64,000 nt of DNA from an uncultured Duncaniella sp. (GTDB lineage Bacteria; Bacteroidota; Bacteroidia; Bacteroidales; Muribaculaceae), in assembly GCA_910586665.1 (NCBI GenBank), contig CAJUIX010000002.1, forward strand, positions 1 through 64,000, given 5' to 3'. Numbering within the stretch: the stretch's first letter is position 1; the number at the start of each line of letters is the position of its first letter. Both the position numbers and the translations under genes were made by a program. This document shows positions 23,550-32,303 of the stretch, piece by piece. A model generated the notes under the pieces. That model ran no database searches. It was not told the DNA's origin and saw nothing but the letters and a program-made list of their open reading frames with translations.

Positions 23550-23594
23550 AAAAAATTGGTGACTCAAAATTAATAAATAATCTCGAGTCACCAA
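23550..23594 (-). terminator. Terminator downstream of the beta-helix gene
   Basis: Ten-base perfect arms (TTGGTGACTC and GAGTCACCAA) enclose a 19-base AT-rich loop. On the minus strand a run of T residues follows. It lies just after the stop codon at 23621. Confidence 0.8.
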
Positions 23595-23620
23595 AATTTA
23601 AGTCATATTATTAAAATGCT

Positions 23621-26110
23621 TTATTCCCATTCAAGCCGCAAGTCGCGGATGAGGGTTGCCGCACCGCCTACCGAGCCGGTATGCTGGATTGCAAATGATG
23701 ATGCAGGGGTAGGGAGCACTATGGCAGAGAGGCTTACGCTTGGTTTTATATCAGAATTTGACACAGGCGATGCAGGAGCGTCAGTTGATGCTGTGGCCGT
23801 GAAGCTTTCCTTTGAAAGTTCGACTGATATATTGCAAGGATTTCTGAAGCAGTTGCTTGCGACTGGCTTGCTGACAGGGGTGACTTCGCCATTGTCATAA
23901 CGGACGAGGGTAAAGGTGACAGCTTTGTCATAGTCGGGGGTGCGCTCGATACGGAGAGCATAACCGCTGAGCGCCACCGGGTCAAATTTGATGCAGATAT
24001 CCATATACTGCCCTGTAGCACTTCCGAATCCCTGGCCCGGCCCTTTGCTCGGTTCAGCCACAAAGGAGATGCGCATTGTTTTGCTGTCGTCGCGAAAGGG
24101 AGTATAGGAGAGGCGTGCTCCGCGAGTGTCCTGTACGAGTCCTATGCCGGTTGCCGCGTCCGCTCCGTGCCCATAATACCAGCTCTTATCCTGGTCAGGT
24201 GTCCAGTCATGAAGCTTCGTATCAGCCGGTTTGTAGGAATCGAAACTCCAAAAGCCTTGTTTACCACCGGCATTACGACGGATAGGGATTTCGGCAAAGG
24301 AGGTTATGAGGCTCTTCTCTTTCTTAGGTGTGGCTATGACCATGAGTGTGTTGATGCTCTTGCCGAGACTGATTACAGCGGCGTTGCCCTGCTCAGAGTC
24401 AGTGAGTTTGGGAGCAACGGAGGCTGAGATGTAGTAGCCCTTGTCTGCCCATGAGAGCGGATAGTTTCGCGCTGCGGCTCCGTGGCCGTGGCGCACGGCA
24501 ATGCTGTCACTCAAATCAGCCTTGGTCGAGCGATACCATACGATATAGCTGTTCTCATTCTCCTCATTATCCAGCTTATAGTCAAGCGAGAGGAGCGATT
24601 TGGTTTTGTTGTGGGAAATCGAGGGCACGATTGCAAACTGTGGCGCTTTTTTGAGATAGGGAGCAATCTTGACAGTTATTGCACCCACGAGTCCGTCGGG
24701 AGTCGTTGCCGAAACTATGTTTTCGATTTCACGAGGGTAGCTGTTGGCAGAGGTTGCAACCCCTTTCACTCCGTTGGCCTCGATAGAGAGCGTGGTAGGA
24801 GCCGACCAAAGCAGACCATTGGTCCTGAGCTGTGCCGGATAGTCGCCCCACAGACGCAGCGAGGGATTGAGGTTGATTGTATCGGACTGGGGAGCGAGGG
24901 TTTTCCTGCTTGTCTGTATCTGTAAGGCTACAGGCAGGCCTGTCAACCGTGTCGACAGATTCTTTTCAGCCGTTCTGACAGCGGGTAACATCCCGAGCGG
25001 GTCCCAGTCGTCGTCTCCTGCAAGTAGGTTGGGAGTGTTGTAGATAACCTTGTCCCCGTCGACAATTTTATATGCCTTCAGGAGTGGCGACGAGCTGATG
25101 TCGACGCTCATTTCAGACCTTTCGGAGTCGATGCTGACCGGGCGGCCGTTGAGGCTGATATTGCTCTGATAGCATCGTTTTGAGGATAGGTCGCGTGTCC
25201 ACTGTAGTTTAACCGGGCCGTCAGATGTGAAGCGGGTGTCAATCATAGCAACCTGTCCGGGTGCTTTGGTGAGGTATTGGACGCCGTCGACAAGCGTGTG
25301 GATGTCGCAATTCAGGAACACTGCGCCGGTCGATGCGGTAGAATAGAACGGCTTCCCGCTGTAGAATGTGAATTTACAGTCAAGGTATACCGCCGAGCCG
25401 GTAAGAGCGTCGTCGGTACATTCGAAATAGCAGTCTTTGTAGAGTGATCGCCGCGCGCCGACAAAGGGGCAGAGATTGAGACGGCTGATGAAGCGGCTGT
25501 TGTCAGCAAACAGTCTGTCAGTGTCCTCGCAGATACCTATCTGAGCCTGCACTATGGCGTCGCGTCTCTTTTTTCTGTCAAGCGAGTGGTCACGGGGATA
25601 TACGAGGTCTACGTTGCAGTAGTTGCCGAAGGTCATATTCTCCACGCTCAGGCTACGGCCTTTGAAATGGAGCATGGTGTAGTTGCCGAGGGCGCCCTGT
25701 GTCTGTCCGCGGTTCACGGCAAAGACCACATCCTCGGGATTGTCGGCAAGGCCTACGATTGAAAGTGTGTCGCAGCTGACTTCGAAGGCATAGGGGATGT
25801 TGCCTGAATTGGCCGAATTGCGTCTGATGGACGCATCGTCGGGATTGTCGAGCCAGTAGACAGAGGGGCTGACGAGAAGTGTGACACTCGACGCGTTGCT
25901 TTGGTTCACTGCTTTCAGAGCCTCTACGGCGTCAGTATAAGTGTATGGTGAACTTGATTTTTCAGCCGACAACAGCAATGTCGAGGGGCTGAGACGGTAA
26001 TTGTTGTCTCCGAAAGAGACTGACGAACCGTCGGCACTCAGGCTGAAGTCTCCGCCGAGCATAGTGAGCGACGACAGAAATAAGGCACTTGTGATGATGA
26101 TTGATTTCAT
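23621..26110 (-). CDS. Large secreted protein with pectin-lyase-like beta-helix region
   Basis: I choose the ATG at 26110 because it gives a normal signal peptide (MKSIIITSALFLSSLTMLGG); an upstream in-frame ATG at 26140 would put ten residues before it. The protein is about 829 residues. From about residue 40 to 350 it resembles the right-handed beta-helix of pectinesterase/pectate lyase proteins, with repeated short strands such as YTMLHFKGRSLSVENMTFGN and SAVYLDCKFTFYSGKPFY. The C-terminal half is beta-sandwich-like with no clear family. Pectinesterase catalytic Asp and Arg motifs are not obvious, so enzymatic activity is uncertain. No SusCD pair or other polysaccharide utilisation genes are nearby. 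Confidence 0.75.
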   Translation of the reverse strand: MKSIIITSALFLSSLTMLGGDFSLSADGSSVSFGDNNYRLSPSTLLLSAEKSSSPYTYTDAVEALKAVNQSNASSVTLLVSPSVYWLDNPDDASIRRNSANSGNIPYAFEVSCDTLSIVGLADNPEDVVFAVNRGQTQGALGNYTMLHFKGRSLSVENMTFGNYCNVDLVYPRDHSLDRKKRRDAIVQAQIGICEDTDRLFADNSRFISRLNLCPFVGARRSLYKDCYFECTDDALTGSAVYLDCKFTFYSGKPFYSTASTGAVFLNCDIHTLVDGVQYLTKAPGQVAMIDTRFTSDGPVKLQWTRDLSSKRCYQSNISLNGRPVSIDSERSEMSVDISSSPLLKAYKIVDGDKVIYNTPNLLAGDDDWDPLGMLPAVRTAEKNLSTRLTGLPVALQIQTSRKTLAPQSDTINLNPSLRLWGDYPAQLRTNGLLWSAPTTLSIEANGVKGVATSANSYPREIENIVSATTPDGLVGAITVKIAPYLKKAPQFAIVPSISHNKTKSLLSLDYKLDNEENENSYIVWYRSTKADLSDSIAVRHGHGAAARNYPLSWADKGYYISASVAPKLTDSEQGNAAVISLGKSINTLMVIATPKKEKSLITSFAEIPIRRNAGGKQGFWSFDSYKPADTKLHDWTPDQDKSWYYGHGADAATGIGLVQDTRGARLSYTPFRDDSKTMRISFVAEPSKGPGQGFGSATGQYMDICIKFDPVALSGYALRIERTPDYDKAVTFTLVRYDNGEVTPVSKPVASNCFRNPCNISVELSKESFTATASTDAPASPVSNSDIKPSVSLSAIVLPTPASSFAIQHTGSVGGAATLIRDLRLEWE

Positions 26111-26130
26111 GGTTTGAATGATGATATACA

Positions 26131-26237
26131 GGGGCGTCAATAAGCCCCTTCAACAGTAGAGACGTTTTTCAAACGTCCACAGAAGCCTTGAATTTACAAA
26201 TTGCAAGCTGTGGATGCCATGAAAAACGTCCCTACTG
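26131..26237. repeat. REP-like nested palindromic element
   Basis: A large imperfect hairpin spans 26154-26237: 18-base outer arms (26154-26171 and 26220-26237, one mismatch, both carrying GACGTTTTTCA or its complement), inner arms CCACAG and CTGTGG, and an innermost stem CTTGAATTT with AAATTGCAAG. A second short hairpin (GGGGC and GCCCC, 26131-26148) abuts it. It lies between two minus-strand genes, 24 bp after the dehydrogenase stop. It contains no ORF and looks like a REP or MITE-type repeat, possibly also serving as a terminator. Confidence 0.65.
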
Positions 26238-26260
26238 CAAGAGATGCAGTTATTCGTTCT

Positions 26261-27457
26261 TTACACTTCGAGGTTGAGATTGAACTCCTCGTTCCAGGGC
26301 AGACCGTCCTTGGAAAGCTGTGCGAGGAAGGGATCGGGGTCAAACTCCTCTACGTTGTTGACTCCCGGCTTGACCCACTTGCCTGTGAGGAACATCATAG
26401 CGCCTACCATCGCGGGGACGCCGGTGGTATAGCTCACTGCCTGCATGCCGGTCTCGCGGTAGGCCGCCTCATGAGAGCAGTTGTTCCAGATATAATATGT
26501 GAGATGCTTGCCTTCCTTGTCAATGCCCTCGATGCGGCAGCCGATAGAGGTCTCGCCGTGGTAGTTCTCACCGAGGTCCTGCGGGTTGGGGAGGACTGCC
26601 TTGAGGAACTGGAGGGGGACAATCTTCTGACCGTTGAAGTCGACCTCGTCGATTCGGGCCATACCGATATTCTGAATCACACGCAGGTGTGTGAGATATT
26701 CCTGGCCGAATGTCATCCAAAAACGTGCACGCTTGATTGACGGATAGTTCTTCACGAGTGATTCAAGTTCCTCGTGATAGAGCAGGTAGCTCTCGCGCTC
26801 GCCGATGTTGGGATAGGTGAGTGTCTTGTGGATTTCGAGCGGGCCTGTGGTCACCCACTTGCCGTCCTCGTAGTAGCGGCCGTTTTGGGTAATCTCGCGG
26901 ATGTTGATTTCGGGGTTGAAGTTTGTGGCAAAAGCCTTGCCGTGGTCGCCGCCGTTGCAGTCCACGATGTCGAGATACTGCATGTCGGAGAAATAATGCT
27001 TGGCAGCGTAGGCTGTGAATACACCCGAAACACCCGGGTCGAAACCGCAGCCGAGGATAGCTGTAAGGCCGGCCTCCTCGAAGCGCTGCTTGTAGGCCCA
27101 CTGCCATGAATACTCGAAGTGTGCCACATCCTTAGGCTCGTAGTTGGCCGTGTCGAGGTAGTTGACCCCGCAGATGAGACAGGCATCCATTATGGTGAGG
27201 TCCTGATAGGGGAGTGCCACGTTGATGACAAGCTCGGGCTTGTGACGGTTGAAGAGCTCGACGAGCTGGGGCACGCTGTCGGCATCAACCACGTCGGAAC
27301 TGACATTGGGTTTGCCGATAGCCTCAACAATGGCGTCACATTTGCTGCGTGTGCGAGAAGCAATTACTATCTCGGTGAATACTTCGGGGTGCTGTGCGCA
27401 CTTGTGAGCCACTACGGTACCAACACCGCCGGCTCCGATGATGATGACTTTTGCCAT
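26261..27457 (-). CDS. Saccharopine dehydrogenase family, carboxynorspermidine dehydrogenase-like
   Basis: A 398-residue NAD(P)-dependent enzyme with Rossmann motif VIIIGAGGVGTVVAHKCAQH, the cysteine-containing GVNYLDTANYEPK, and ILGCGFDPGVSGVFTAYAAK. These and the SIGCRIEGIDKEGK region are the usual marks of carboxynorspermidine/carboxyspermidine dehydrogenase, which condenses aspartate semialdehyde with a diamine in the alternative spermidine pathway common in gut Bacteroidales. The partner decarboxylase (CANSDC) is not in the window. A saccharopine reductase role is less likely. Confidence 0.88.
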   Translation of the reverse strand: MAKVIIIGAGGVGTVVAHKCAQHPEVFTEIVIASRTRSKCDAIVEAIGKPNVSSDVVDADSVPQLVELFNRHKPELVINVALPYQDLTIMDACLICGVNYLDTANYEPKDVAHFEYSWQWAYKQRFEEAGLTAILGCGFDPGVSGVFTAYAAKHYFSDMQYLDIVDCNGGDHGKAFATNFNPEINIREITQNGRYYEDGKWVTTGPLEIHKTLTYPNIGERESYLLYHEELESLVKNYPSIKRARFWMTFGQEYLTHLRVIQNIGMARIDEVDFNGQKIVPLQFLKAVLPNPQDLGENYHGETSIGCRIEGIDKEGKHLTYYIWNNCSHEAAYRETGMQAVSYTTGVPAMVGAMMFLTGKWVKPGVNNVEEFDPDPFLAQLSKDGLPWNEEFNLNLEV

Positions 27458-27508
27458 TTTCAGTTATTAATATGGTATGATTTGTTAATTTCAGTTTCCG
27501 ATGGCGGC

Positions 27509-28252
27509 TTAGTCACGCTGGCTGCCGAAGAAGCGGAGGAGATAGAGGAAGAGGTTGATAAAGTCAAGATAGAGATTCAGGGCGCCGATAGTGGCAAGGT
27601 GGCCTGTGTAGGCAGGGGGTGTCACAAGAGCCATCTTTTTGATAGCCTGGGTATCCCATGCGGTGAGACCTACGAAAATAAGCACACCTGCGATAGAGAT
27701 AATCCAGTCAAGTTGGGTGCTCTTGGTGAAGAGGTTTACCAAGGAGGCAATGATGAGGCCGATGAGGGCGTAGAAGAGGAAGTTGCCCCATTTGGTGAGG
27801 TCCTGGGTTGTAAAATAGCCGTAGACACTCATCGCACCGAAGGTGCCGGCGCATATGAAGAATGTTTTGGCAATGGAGGTCGCAGTGTAGGCTATAAATA
27901 TGGACGAAAGTGCCATGCCGTTAATCAGCGCGAACAGATAGAAGAGCAGCGTCGCTTTGGCCGACGACATTTTCATCACTCTCGCTGAGAAGTAGAACAC
28001 GATTGCAAGTTCGGCAATGAAGAGTCCCCAGTAGAACCAGGAATGTGTGAGCATGAAGGTCATGTAGCTCGTAGAGCTTGCACAGAACAACGATACGAAG
28101 GCTGTCACAAGAAGTCCGAGAAACATCTTGAAGTAGACGAGCTTCATAACCGACGAGGTTGTCTTGACAGCTTCCTGCTGGGAGCTATGATAGTTGTTGT
28201 AGTTGTCGCCACCACCGTAGTAGGGAGGCGGGGTTTGCTGGTTGAAGTTCAT
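27509..28252 (-). CDS. Bax inhibitor-1/YccA family membrane protein
   Basis: A 247-residue polytopic protein with seven predicted membrane segments and the family pattern KMFLGLLVTAFVSLFCA, FLYALIGLIIASLVNLF and the C-terminal IFVGLTAWDTQAIKKMA. The N-terminus is a soluble Pro/Tyr/Asn-rich stretch of about 25 residues, as in many Bacteroidota members. BI-1 proteins act as pH-sensitive cation or calcium leak channels. It stands between the dehydrogenase and argS genes without an evident functional link. Confidence 0.92.
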   Translation of the reverse strand: MNFNQQTPPPYYGGGDNYNNYHSSQQEAVKTTSSVMKLVYFKMFLGLLVTAFVSLFCASSTSYMTFMLTHSWFYWGLFIAELAIVFYFSARVMKMSSAKATLLFYLFALINGMALSSIFIAYTATSIAKTFFICAGTFGAMSVYGYFTTQDLTKWGNFLFYALIGLIIASLVNLFTKSTQLDWIISIAGVLIFVGLTAWDTQAIKKMALVTPPAYTGHLATIGALNLYLDFINLFLYLLRFFGSQRD

Positions 28253-28328
28253 ATCTGTTTTTATGTGTTATGTTTGATATGTTATACTATAATTAGATAG
28301 ATTTTGACATGAAAAGTTTAATCAGTCA

Positions 28329-30116
28329 TTACATACGCTCGGGAACCTCGATTCCGAGAAGAGCCATGCCGGTTTTCACAACCCTTGCTGTCTGGCGGCT
28401 CAGTTCGAGGCGCAGCGAGCGCACGGCCGCATCGGTCTCTTTGAGGATTGAGCAGTCGTGGTAGAACTGGTTGTAGCTCTTGACAAGGTCATAGATATAG
28501 TTGGCGATAAGTGCCGGACTGTAGCTCTGACCTGCGGCCTGGACTGTCGAGGGGAAGTCGGCGAGGGCCTGTATGAGAGTGATTTCACGCTCTCCAGGTG
28601 TGACATCGCTATAATTCTTGATTGCCATGCCTTCCTCGTCGGCCTTGCGGAGTACGGAGCAGATACGGGCGTAAGTGTACTGGATGAAGGGGCCGGTGTT
28701 GCCGTTGAAGTCAATTGTCTCCTTGGGGTTGAAGGTAATATTTTTTCGCGGGTCGACTTTAAGGAGGAAGTACTTCAAGGCGCCGAGACCAACCATTTCG
28801 GAGATTTTGGCTATTTCTTCATCATTGAGCCCGTCGAGTTTGCCGAGCTCGGCCGAGACGCTGCGTGCGGTCGATACCATATCGTCCATGAGGTCGTCAG
28901 CGTCTACCACTGTTCCCTCGCGCGACTTCATCTTGCCTTCGGGCAGTTCGACCATGCCATAGGAGAAGTGTACAAGATCCTTGCCCCACTTGAATCCGAG
29001 ACGGTCGAGGAGGATTGAGAGCACCTGGAAATGATAGTTCTGCTCGTTACCCACGACATAGATCATCTTGTCAATCGGGTAGTCTTGGAAACGGAGCTTG
29101 GCTGTGCCGATGTCCTGGGTCATGTAGACAGACGTGCCGTCGCTGCGGAGAAGCAGTTTGTGGTCGAGACCTTCGCCTGTGAGGTCGGCCCATACGGAGC
29201 CGTCCTCTTTGCGATACATCTTTCCGGTTTCGAGGCCTTCGAGCACCTTGCTCTTGCCTTCGAGATATGTCTCGCTCTCATAATAAATTTTGTCGAAGTC
29301 GACACCCATACGTTTGTATGTCTCGTCGAAACCTGCATATACCCATGAATTCATCTTTTCCCAAAGGCTTCTGATTTCAGGGTCCTTCTGTTCCCATTTC
29401 ACGAGCATGGTGCGAGCCTCTTTCATCAGTGTGGATGCAGCCTCGGCCTCCTCTTTTGACATACCTTTGTCTTCAAGCTCCTTAAGCTCTGCCTTATAAT
29501 GCTTGTCGAAGAGGACATAGAAGTCACCGATGAGGTGGTCACCCTTCTTGCCGGCTGATTCGGGAGTGACGCCGTCGCCCCACTTCTGCCATGCGAGCAT
29601 GGATTTGCAGATGTGGATGCCACGGTCATTGACGATATTGGTCTTCACGACGCGGTTGCCGCAGGCTTTGAGTATCTCCGATAGGCTGAAGCCGAGGAGG
29701 TTGTTGCGGATATGGCCGAGGTGGAGGGGCTTGTTGGTGTTGGGCGATGAATATTCGACCATTACGAGGGGCGAGTTCTCATCGGCTGCCTTCAACCCGT
29801 AGTCAGGGGAGTCGGCGATATGGCTCAGGACTGAGTTCCAGAATTTTGGGGCCACGGTTATGTTGAGAAAACCCTTGACAACGTTGAATTTCTCAACTGC
29901 ATCTTCGTTAGCTTCAAGCCATTGGCCGATTTCATTGCCGACGGCATCAAGCGCTTTGCGGGCTGCCTTTACCCAGGGGAACACGACAACGGTCAGGTTG
30001 CCCTCAAATTCCTTGCGTGTGGCTTGCGGGACTATGTTCTCGGCAGGTGTGTCGATGCCGTAAAGCTCTTTGACCGCCTTTGATACGGCCTGGGCGATGA
30101 TACTGTCAATAGACAT
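28329..30116 (-). CDS. argS: Arginyl-tRNA synthetase
   Basis: Class I synthetase of 595 residues charging tRNA-Arg. The N-terminal Add-1 domain is followed by the HIGH-type motif in NKPLHLGHIRNNLLGFSLSE, the KMSK-like motif in EGKMKSREGTVVDADDL, and the C-terminal DALR anticodon-binding domain (from about 470, ending GIEVPERM). Length is normal. It is separated from ndh by 151 bp that carry a candidate -7 box (TAATTTTG, 30237-30230, minus), giving a leader near 110 nt. I see no T-box-like structure. Confidence 0.97.
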   Translation of the reverse strand: MSIDSIIAQAVSKAVKELYGIDTPAENIVPQATRKEFEGNLTVVVFPWVKAARKALDAVGNEIGQWLEANEDAVEKFNVVKGFLNITVAPKFWNSVLSHIADSPDYGLKAADENSPLVMVEYSSPNTNKPLHLGHIRNNLLGFSLSEILKACGNRVVKTNIVNDRGIHICKSMLAWQKWGDGVTPESAGKKGDHLIGDFYVLFDKHYKAELKELEDKGMSKEEAEAASTLMKEARTMLVKWEQKDPEIRSLWEKMNSWVYAGFDETYKRMGVDFDKIYYESETYLEGKSKVLEGLETGKMYRKEDGSVWADLTGEGLDHKLLLRSDGTSVYMTQDIGTAKLRFQDYPIDKMIYVVGNEQNYHFQVLSILLDRLGFKWGKDLVHFSYGMVELPEGKMKSREGTVVDADDLMDDMVSTARSVSAELGKLDGLNDEEIAKISEMVGLGALKYFLLKVDPRKNITFNPKETIDFNGNTGPFIQYTYARICSVLRKADEEGMAIKNYSDVTPGEREITLIQALADFPSTVQAAGQSYSPALIANYIYDLVKSYNQFYHDCSILKETDAAVRSLRLELSRQTARVVKTGMALLGIEVPERM

Positions 30117-30229
30117 TTTACTGTGCTGTTTTTTGTCGTTGTGATTAATAATTCAATCAGATAACTTCTGCATGGACAAAATTTTGCTGCCAATGGAAAA
30201 CGGCAGGCTATTTGTCGCGCTTTAATTTA

Positions 30230-30237
30230 CAAAATTA
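30230..30237 (-). promoter_or_regulatory. Candidate -7 box of argS
   Basis: TAATTTTG on the minus strand, 114 bp upstream of the argS ATG. No clear -33 TTG at proper spacing. The rest of the 30117-30267 gap holds only a 5-bp hairpin (CTGCC and GGCAG). Confidence 0.45.
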
Positions 30238-30267
30238 CAATAAAAATATGTAAATCCGAAATTTTGT

Positions 30268-31554
30268 CTATGCTTTGTCCCATATCGAGCTGCGCCGTGG
30301 GTGTTTTGCGCCGAAGAGGAGCAGCCGCATGGCTGTGTTATAGCTGAAATATGCCCATACCCAGCTGATGAGCACGCTGAGCTTGCTCCGCATGCCGAGC
30401 AGGGAGATGAGGTGGATGAACATCCATGCGAGCCATGCGACGAATCCCGACAAATGAAGCTTTTTGAGGTCCGCGACGGCGCGGTTGCGACCGATAGTTG
30501 CCATAGAGCCTTTGTCAACGTAGCTGAAGGGCGTGTCCCAACGGTTGTTATTGAGGTTTTTAGCAAGATACTTGCCCTGCTGTATCGCTACCTGTGCCAA
30601 TTGTGGCAGACCTTTGGGGAATTTTTCGGTCGGGAGAAGGTTGATGTCGCCGATGGCAAATACATTGTCAAGCCCCGTCACGCGACATTGCACGTCGGTC
30701 GCAAAGCGCCCTCCACGACCCAACTCATATTCCGCACCATTGATTTTCACCGGCGAACCAATGACTCCGGCAGTCCAGATGACCATTTCGCTATACATCG
30801 TGAATCCGTCGTCGAGCGTCAGCACATTATCCTTGTATGCCTTCATCAAGCGACCCAGATTCACATTGACCATTAGCTGCTTCAAGTCTTTCAGTGCCGT
30901 TGCGGAAGCTTCGGTGCTCATTGTCCCGAGGAGGCGGTCAGAGCCTTCAAGTATTGTTATGCTTAAATCTTCAGGGGGGATTTCGGGATAGTCACGCCTA
31001 AGGATATAGCGCTTCAGTTCGCCGATTGCACCAGCTATTTCAACCCCGGCCGGCCCTCCGCCGACCACGACGAAGCTCAACATGCGCCGACGCTTGTCCT
31101 CGTCCGGCTCTACGGCTGCACGCTCGCAACGGATAAGGATTTCGTTGCGGATACGAATGGCTTCGTCTGTTGACTTCAATGTATAGACCTCGTCAATTAG
31201 TTCCGTGTTGCCGAAGAAGTTGTTGGTGGTACCGAGCGCTATGACGAGCTTGTCGTATGGCAGGGTCTCATAGTCGGTGACCACGCACTTTCGACTGACA
31301 TCTATCGACTCTACATTGCCTATATGGAATCTGACGCCGCGTGCCTTACGCTTGCCAAGCTCCCGACGGAAAGGGAAGCAGATACTCGTAGGGTCAAGTT
31401 CGGATGATGCCACCTGATAGAAAAGCGGCGGAAATGTATGATAGTTATGACGGTCGATAAGGGCTACGTCATACTTTTCCTTATCAATACGTTTGACAAA
31501 ATTAAGCCCGGCGAAACCTCCGCCGAGCACCACTATCTTTTCTTTTTTGTGCAT
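30268..31554 (-). CDS. ndh: Type II NADH dehydrogenase
   Basis: A single-subunit NADH:quinone oxidoreductase of 428 residues. It has an FAD dinucleotide fold near the N-terminus (KIVVLGGGFAGLNFVKRI), a second NADH fold (LSFVVVGGGPAGVEIAGAI), VFAIGDINLL, and C-terminal hydrophobic segments (FVAWLAWMFIHLISLLGM) that anchor it to the inner membrane. It passes electrons to quinone without pumping protons. The fold is typical of Bacteroidota NDH-2. An 8-bp inverted repeat begins eight bases upstream of its ATG. Confidence 0.94.
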   Translation of the reverse strand: MHKKEKIVVLGGGFAGLNFVKRIDKEKYDVALIDRHNYHTFPPLFYQVASSELDPTSICFPFRRELGKRKARGVRFHIGNVESIDVSRKCVVTDYETLPYDKLVIALGTTNNFFGNTELIDEVYTLKSTDEAIRIRNEILIRCERAAVEPDEDKRRRMLSFVVVGGGPAGVEIAGAIGELKRYILRRDYPEIPPEDLSITILEGSDRLLGTMSTEASATALKDLKQLMVNVNLGRLMKAYKDNVLTLDDGFTMYSEMVIWTAGVIGSPVKINGAEYELGRGGRFATDVQCRVTGLDNVFAIGDINLLPTEKFPKGLPQLAQVAIQQGKYLAKNLNNNRWDTPFSYVDKGSMATIGRNRAVADLKKLHLSGFVAWLAWMFIHLISLLGMRSKLSVLISWVWAYFSYNTAMRLLLFGAKHPRRSSIWDKA

Positions 31555-31561
31555 TGTGGTC

Positions 31562-31609
31562 GGAATATGCTAAAATAAACTAAGCTGTTTCGCAATTATA
31601 ACATATTCC
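31562..31609. promoter_or_regulatory. 8-bp inverted repeat upstream of ndh
   Basis: GGAATATG (31562-31569) and CATATTCC (31602-31609) form perfect arms 32 bases apart. A weak -7-like box (TATAATTG, 31599-31592 minus) lies between them. This could be an operator pair or a leader hairpin controlling ndh. Confidence 0.3.
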
Positions 31610-31631
31610 ATTGTCCGATAGTTTTGACCGC

Positions 31632-32291
31632 TCAGACTATGGTACGATTCGCGCAGGTAATCACCCGGCCTGGAAATTGCTCGACAAGGGCAAGGTTGTG
31701 GGTGGCCATTATGACCGATGTCCCCTGGCGTGCTATCTCGTGCAGTCGGCTGACGATTGCCTCCCCTGTAGCAGGGTCGAGGTTGCCTGTCGGTTCGTCG
31801 GCGAGCAGGATTCGCGGGTGGTTAAGGAGCGCGCGGGCGATGACGATACGCTGCTGTTCGCCACCTGACAGCTCGTGGGGATTCTTATAGCTCTTGTTGA
31901 ACATGCCTACACCTTTGAGCACCTCTTGAATACGCTTATCAATCTCGGCTTTGTCTCGCCAGCCGGTGGCTTCGAGGACAAAGCGGAGATTAGCGTAAGC
32001 GCTTCTGTCAGTGAGCAATTGGAAGTCCTGGAAGACGATGCCTATCTCGCGGCGGAGGTATGGAATCTCCTTGCGACGGATGGTATTCAGATCATAGTCA
32101 AGCACACGCGCTTTGCCGGAAGCGATAGGAATGTCGGCATAAATTGATTTAAGCAAACTTGACTTGCCGCTTCCGACCTTGCCGATCAGGTAGACGAACT
32201 CTCCCTCCCCGATAGAGAGGTTGACATGTTTCAACGCTATCAAATCCTGGCGGTGAAGCTCGACGTCCTTGTAGTCTATGACCTTTTCCAT
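31632..32291 (-). CDS. ftsE: Cell division ABC transporter ATP-binding protein FtsE
   Basis: A 219-residue ABC ATPase with Walker A GKVGSGKSS, signature LSGGEQQR, Walker B ILLADEPTGNLD, and the H-loop in MATHNLALVEQ. Together with the start VIDYKDVELHRQD, these match FtsE of Bacteroidota. FtsE works with the membrane protein FtsX to activate cell-wall hydrolases at the septum. No ftsX is present next to it, so the pair is split in this genome or ftsX is elsewhere. It lies 12 bp downstream of recQ on the same strand. Confidence 0.9.
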   Translation of the reverse strand: MEKVIDYKDVELHRQDLIALKHVNLSIGEGEFVYLIGKVGSGKSSLLKSIYADIPIASGKARVLDYDLNTIRRKEIPYLRREIGIVFQDFQLLTDRSAYANLRFVLEATGWRDKAEIDKRIQEVLKGVGMFNKSYKNPHELSGGEQQRIVIARALLNHPRILLADEPTGNLDPATGEAIVSRLHEIARQGTSVIMATHNLALVEQFPGRVITCANRTIV

Positions 32292-32303
32292 GCTGTGATA
32301 GTA

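Noticed and set aside
26131..26237. Palindromic element considered as an insertion sequence
   Set aside because: It has no ORF and is about 107 bp long, so at most a MITE or REP element.
27119..27988. 289-codon plus-strand open frame over the dehydrogenase and BI-1 genes
   Set aside because: It overlaps two clear genes on the other strand, is very rich in Glu, Asp and Val and shows no domain.
30117..30267. T-box or tRNA-like leader for argS
   Set aside because: No T-box consensus or antiterminator structure seen; the gap holds only a short hairpin and a -7 box.
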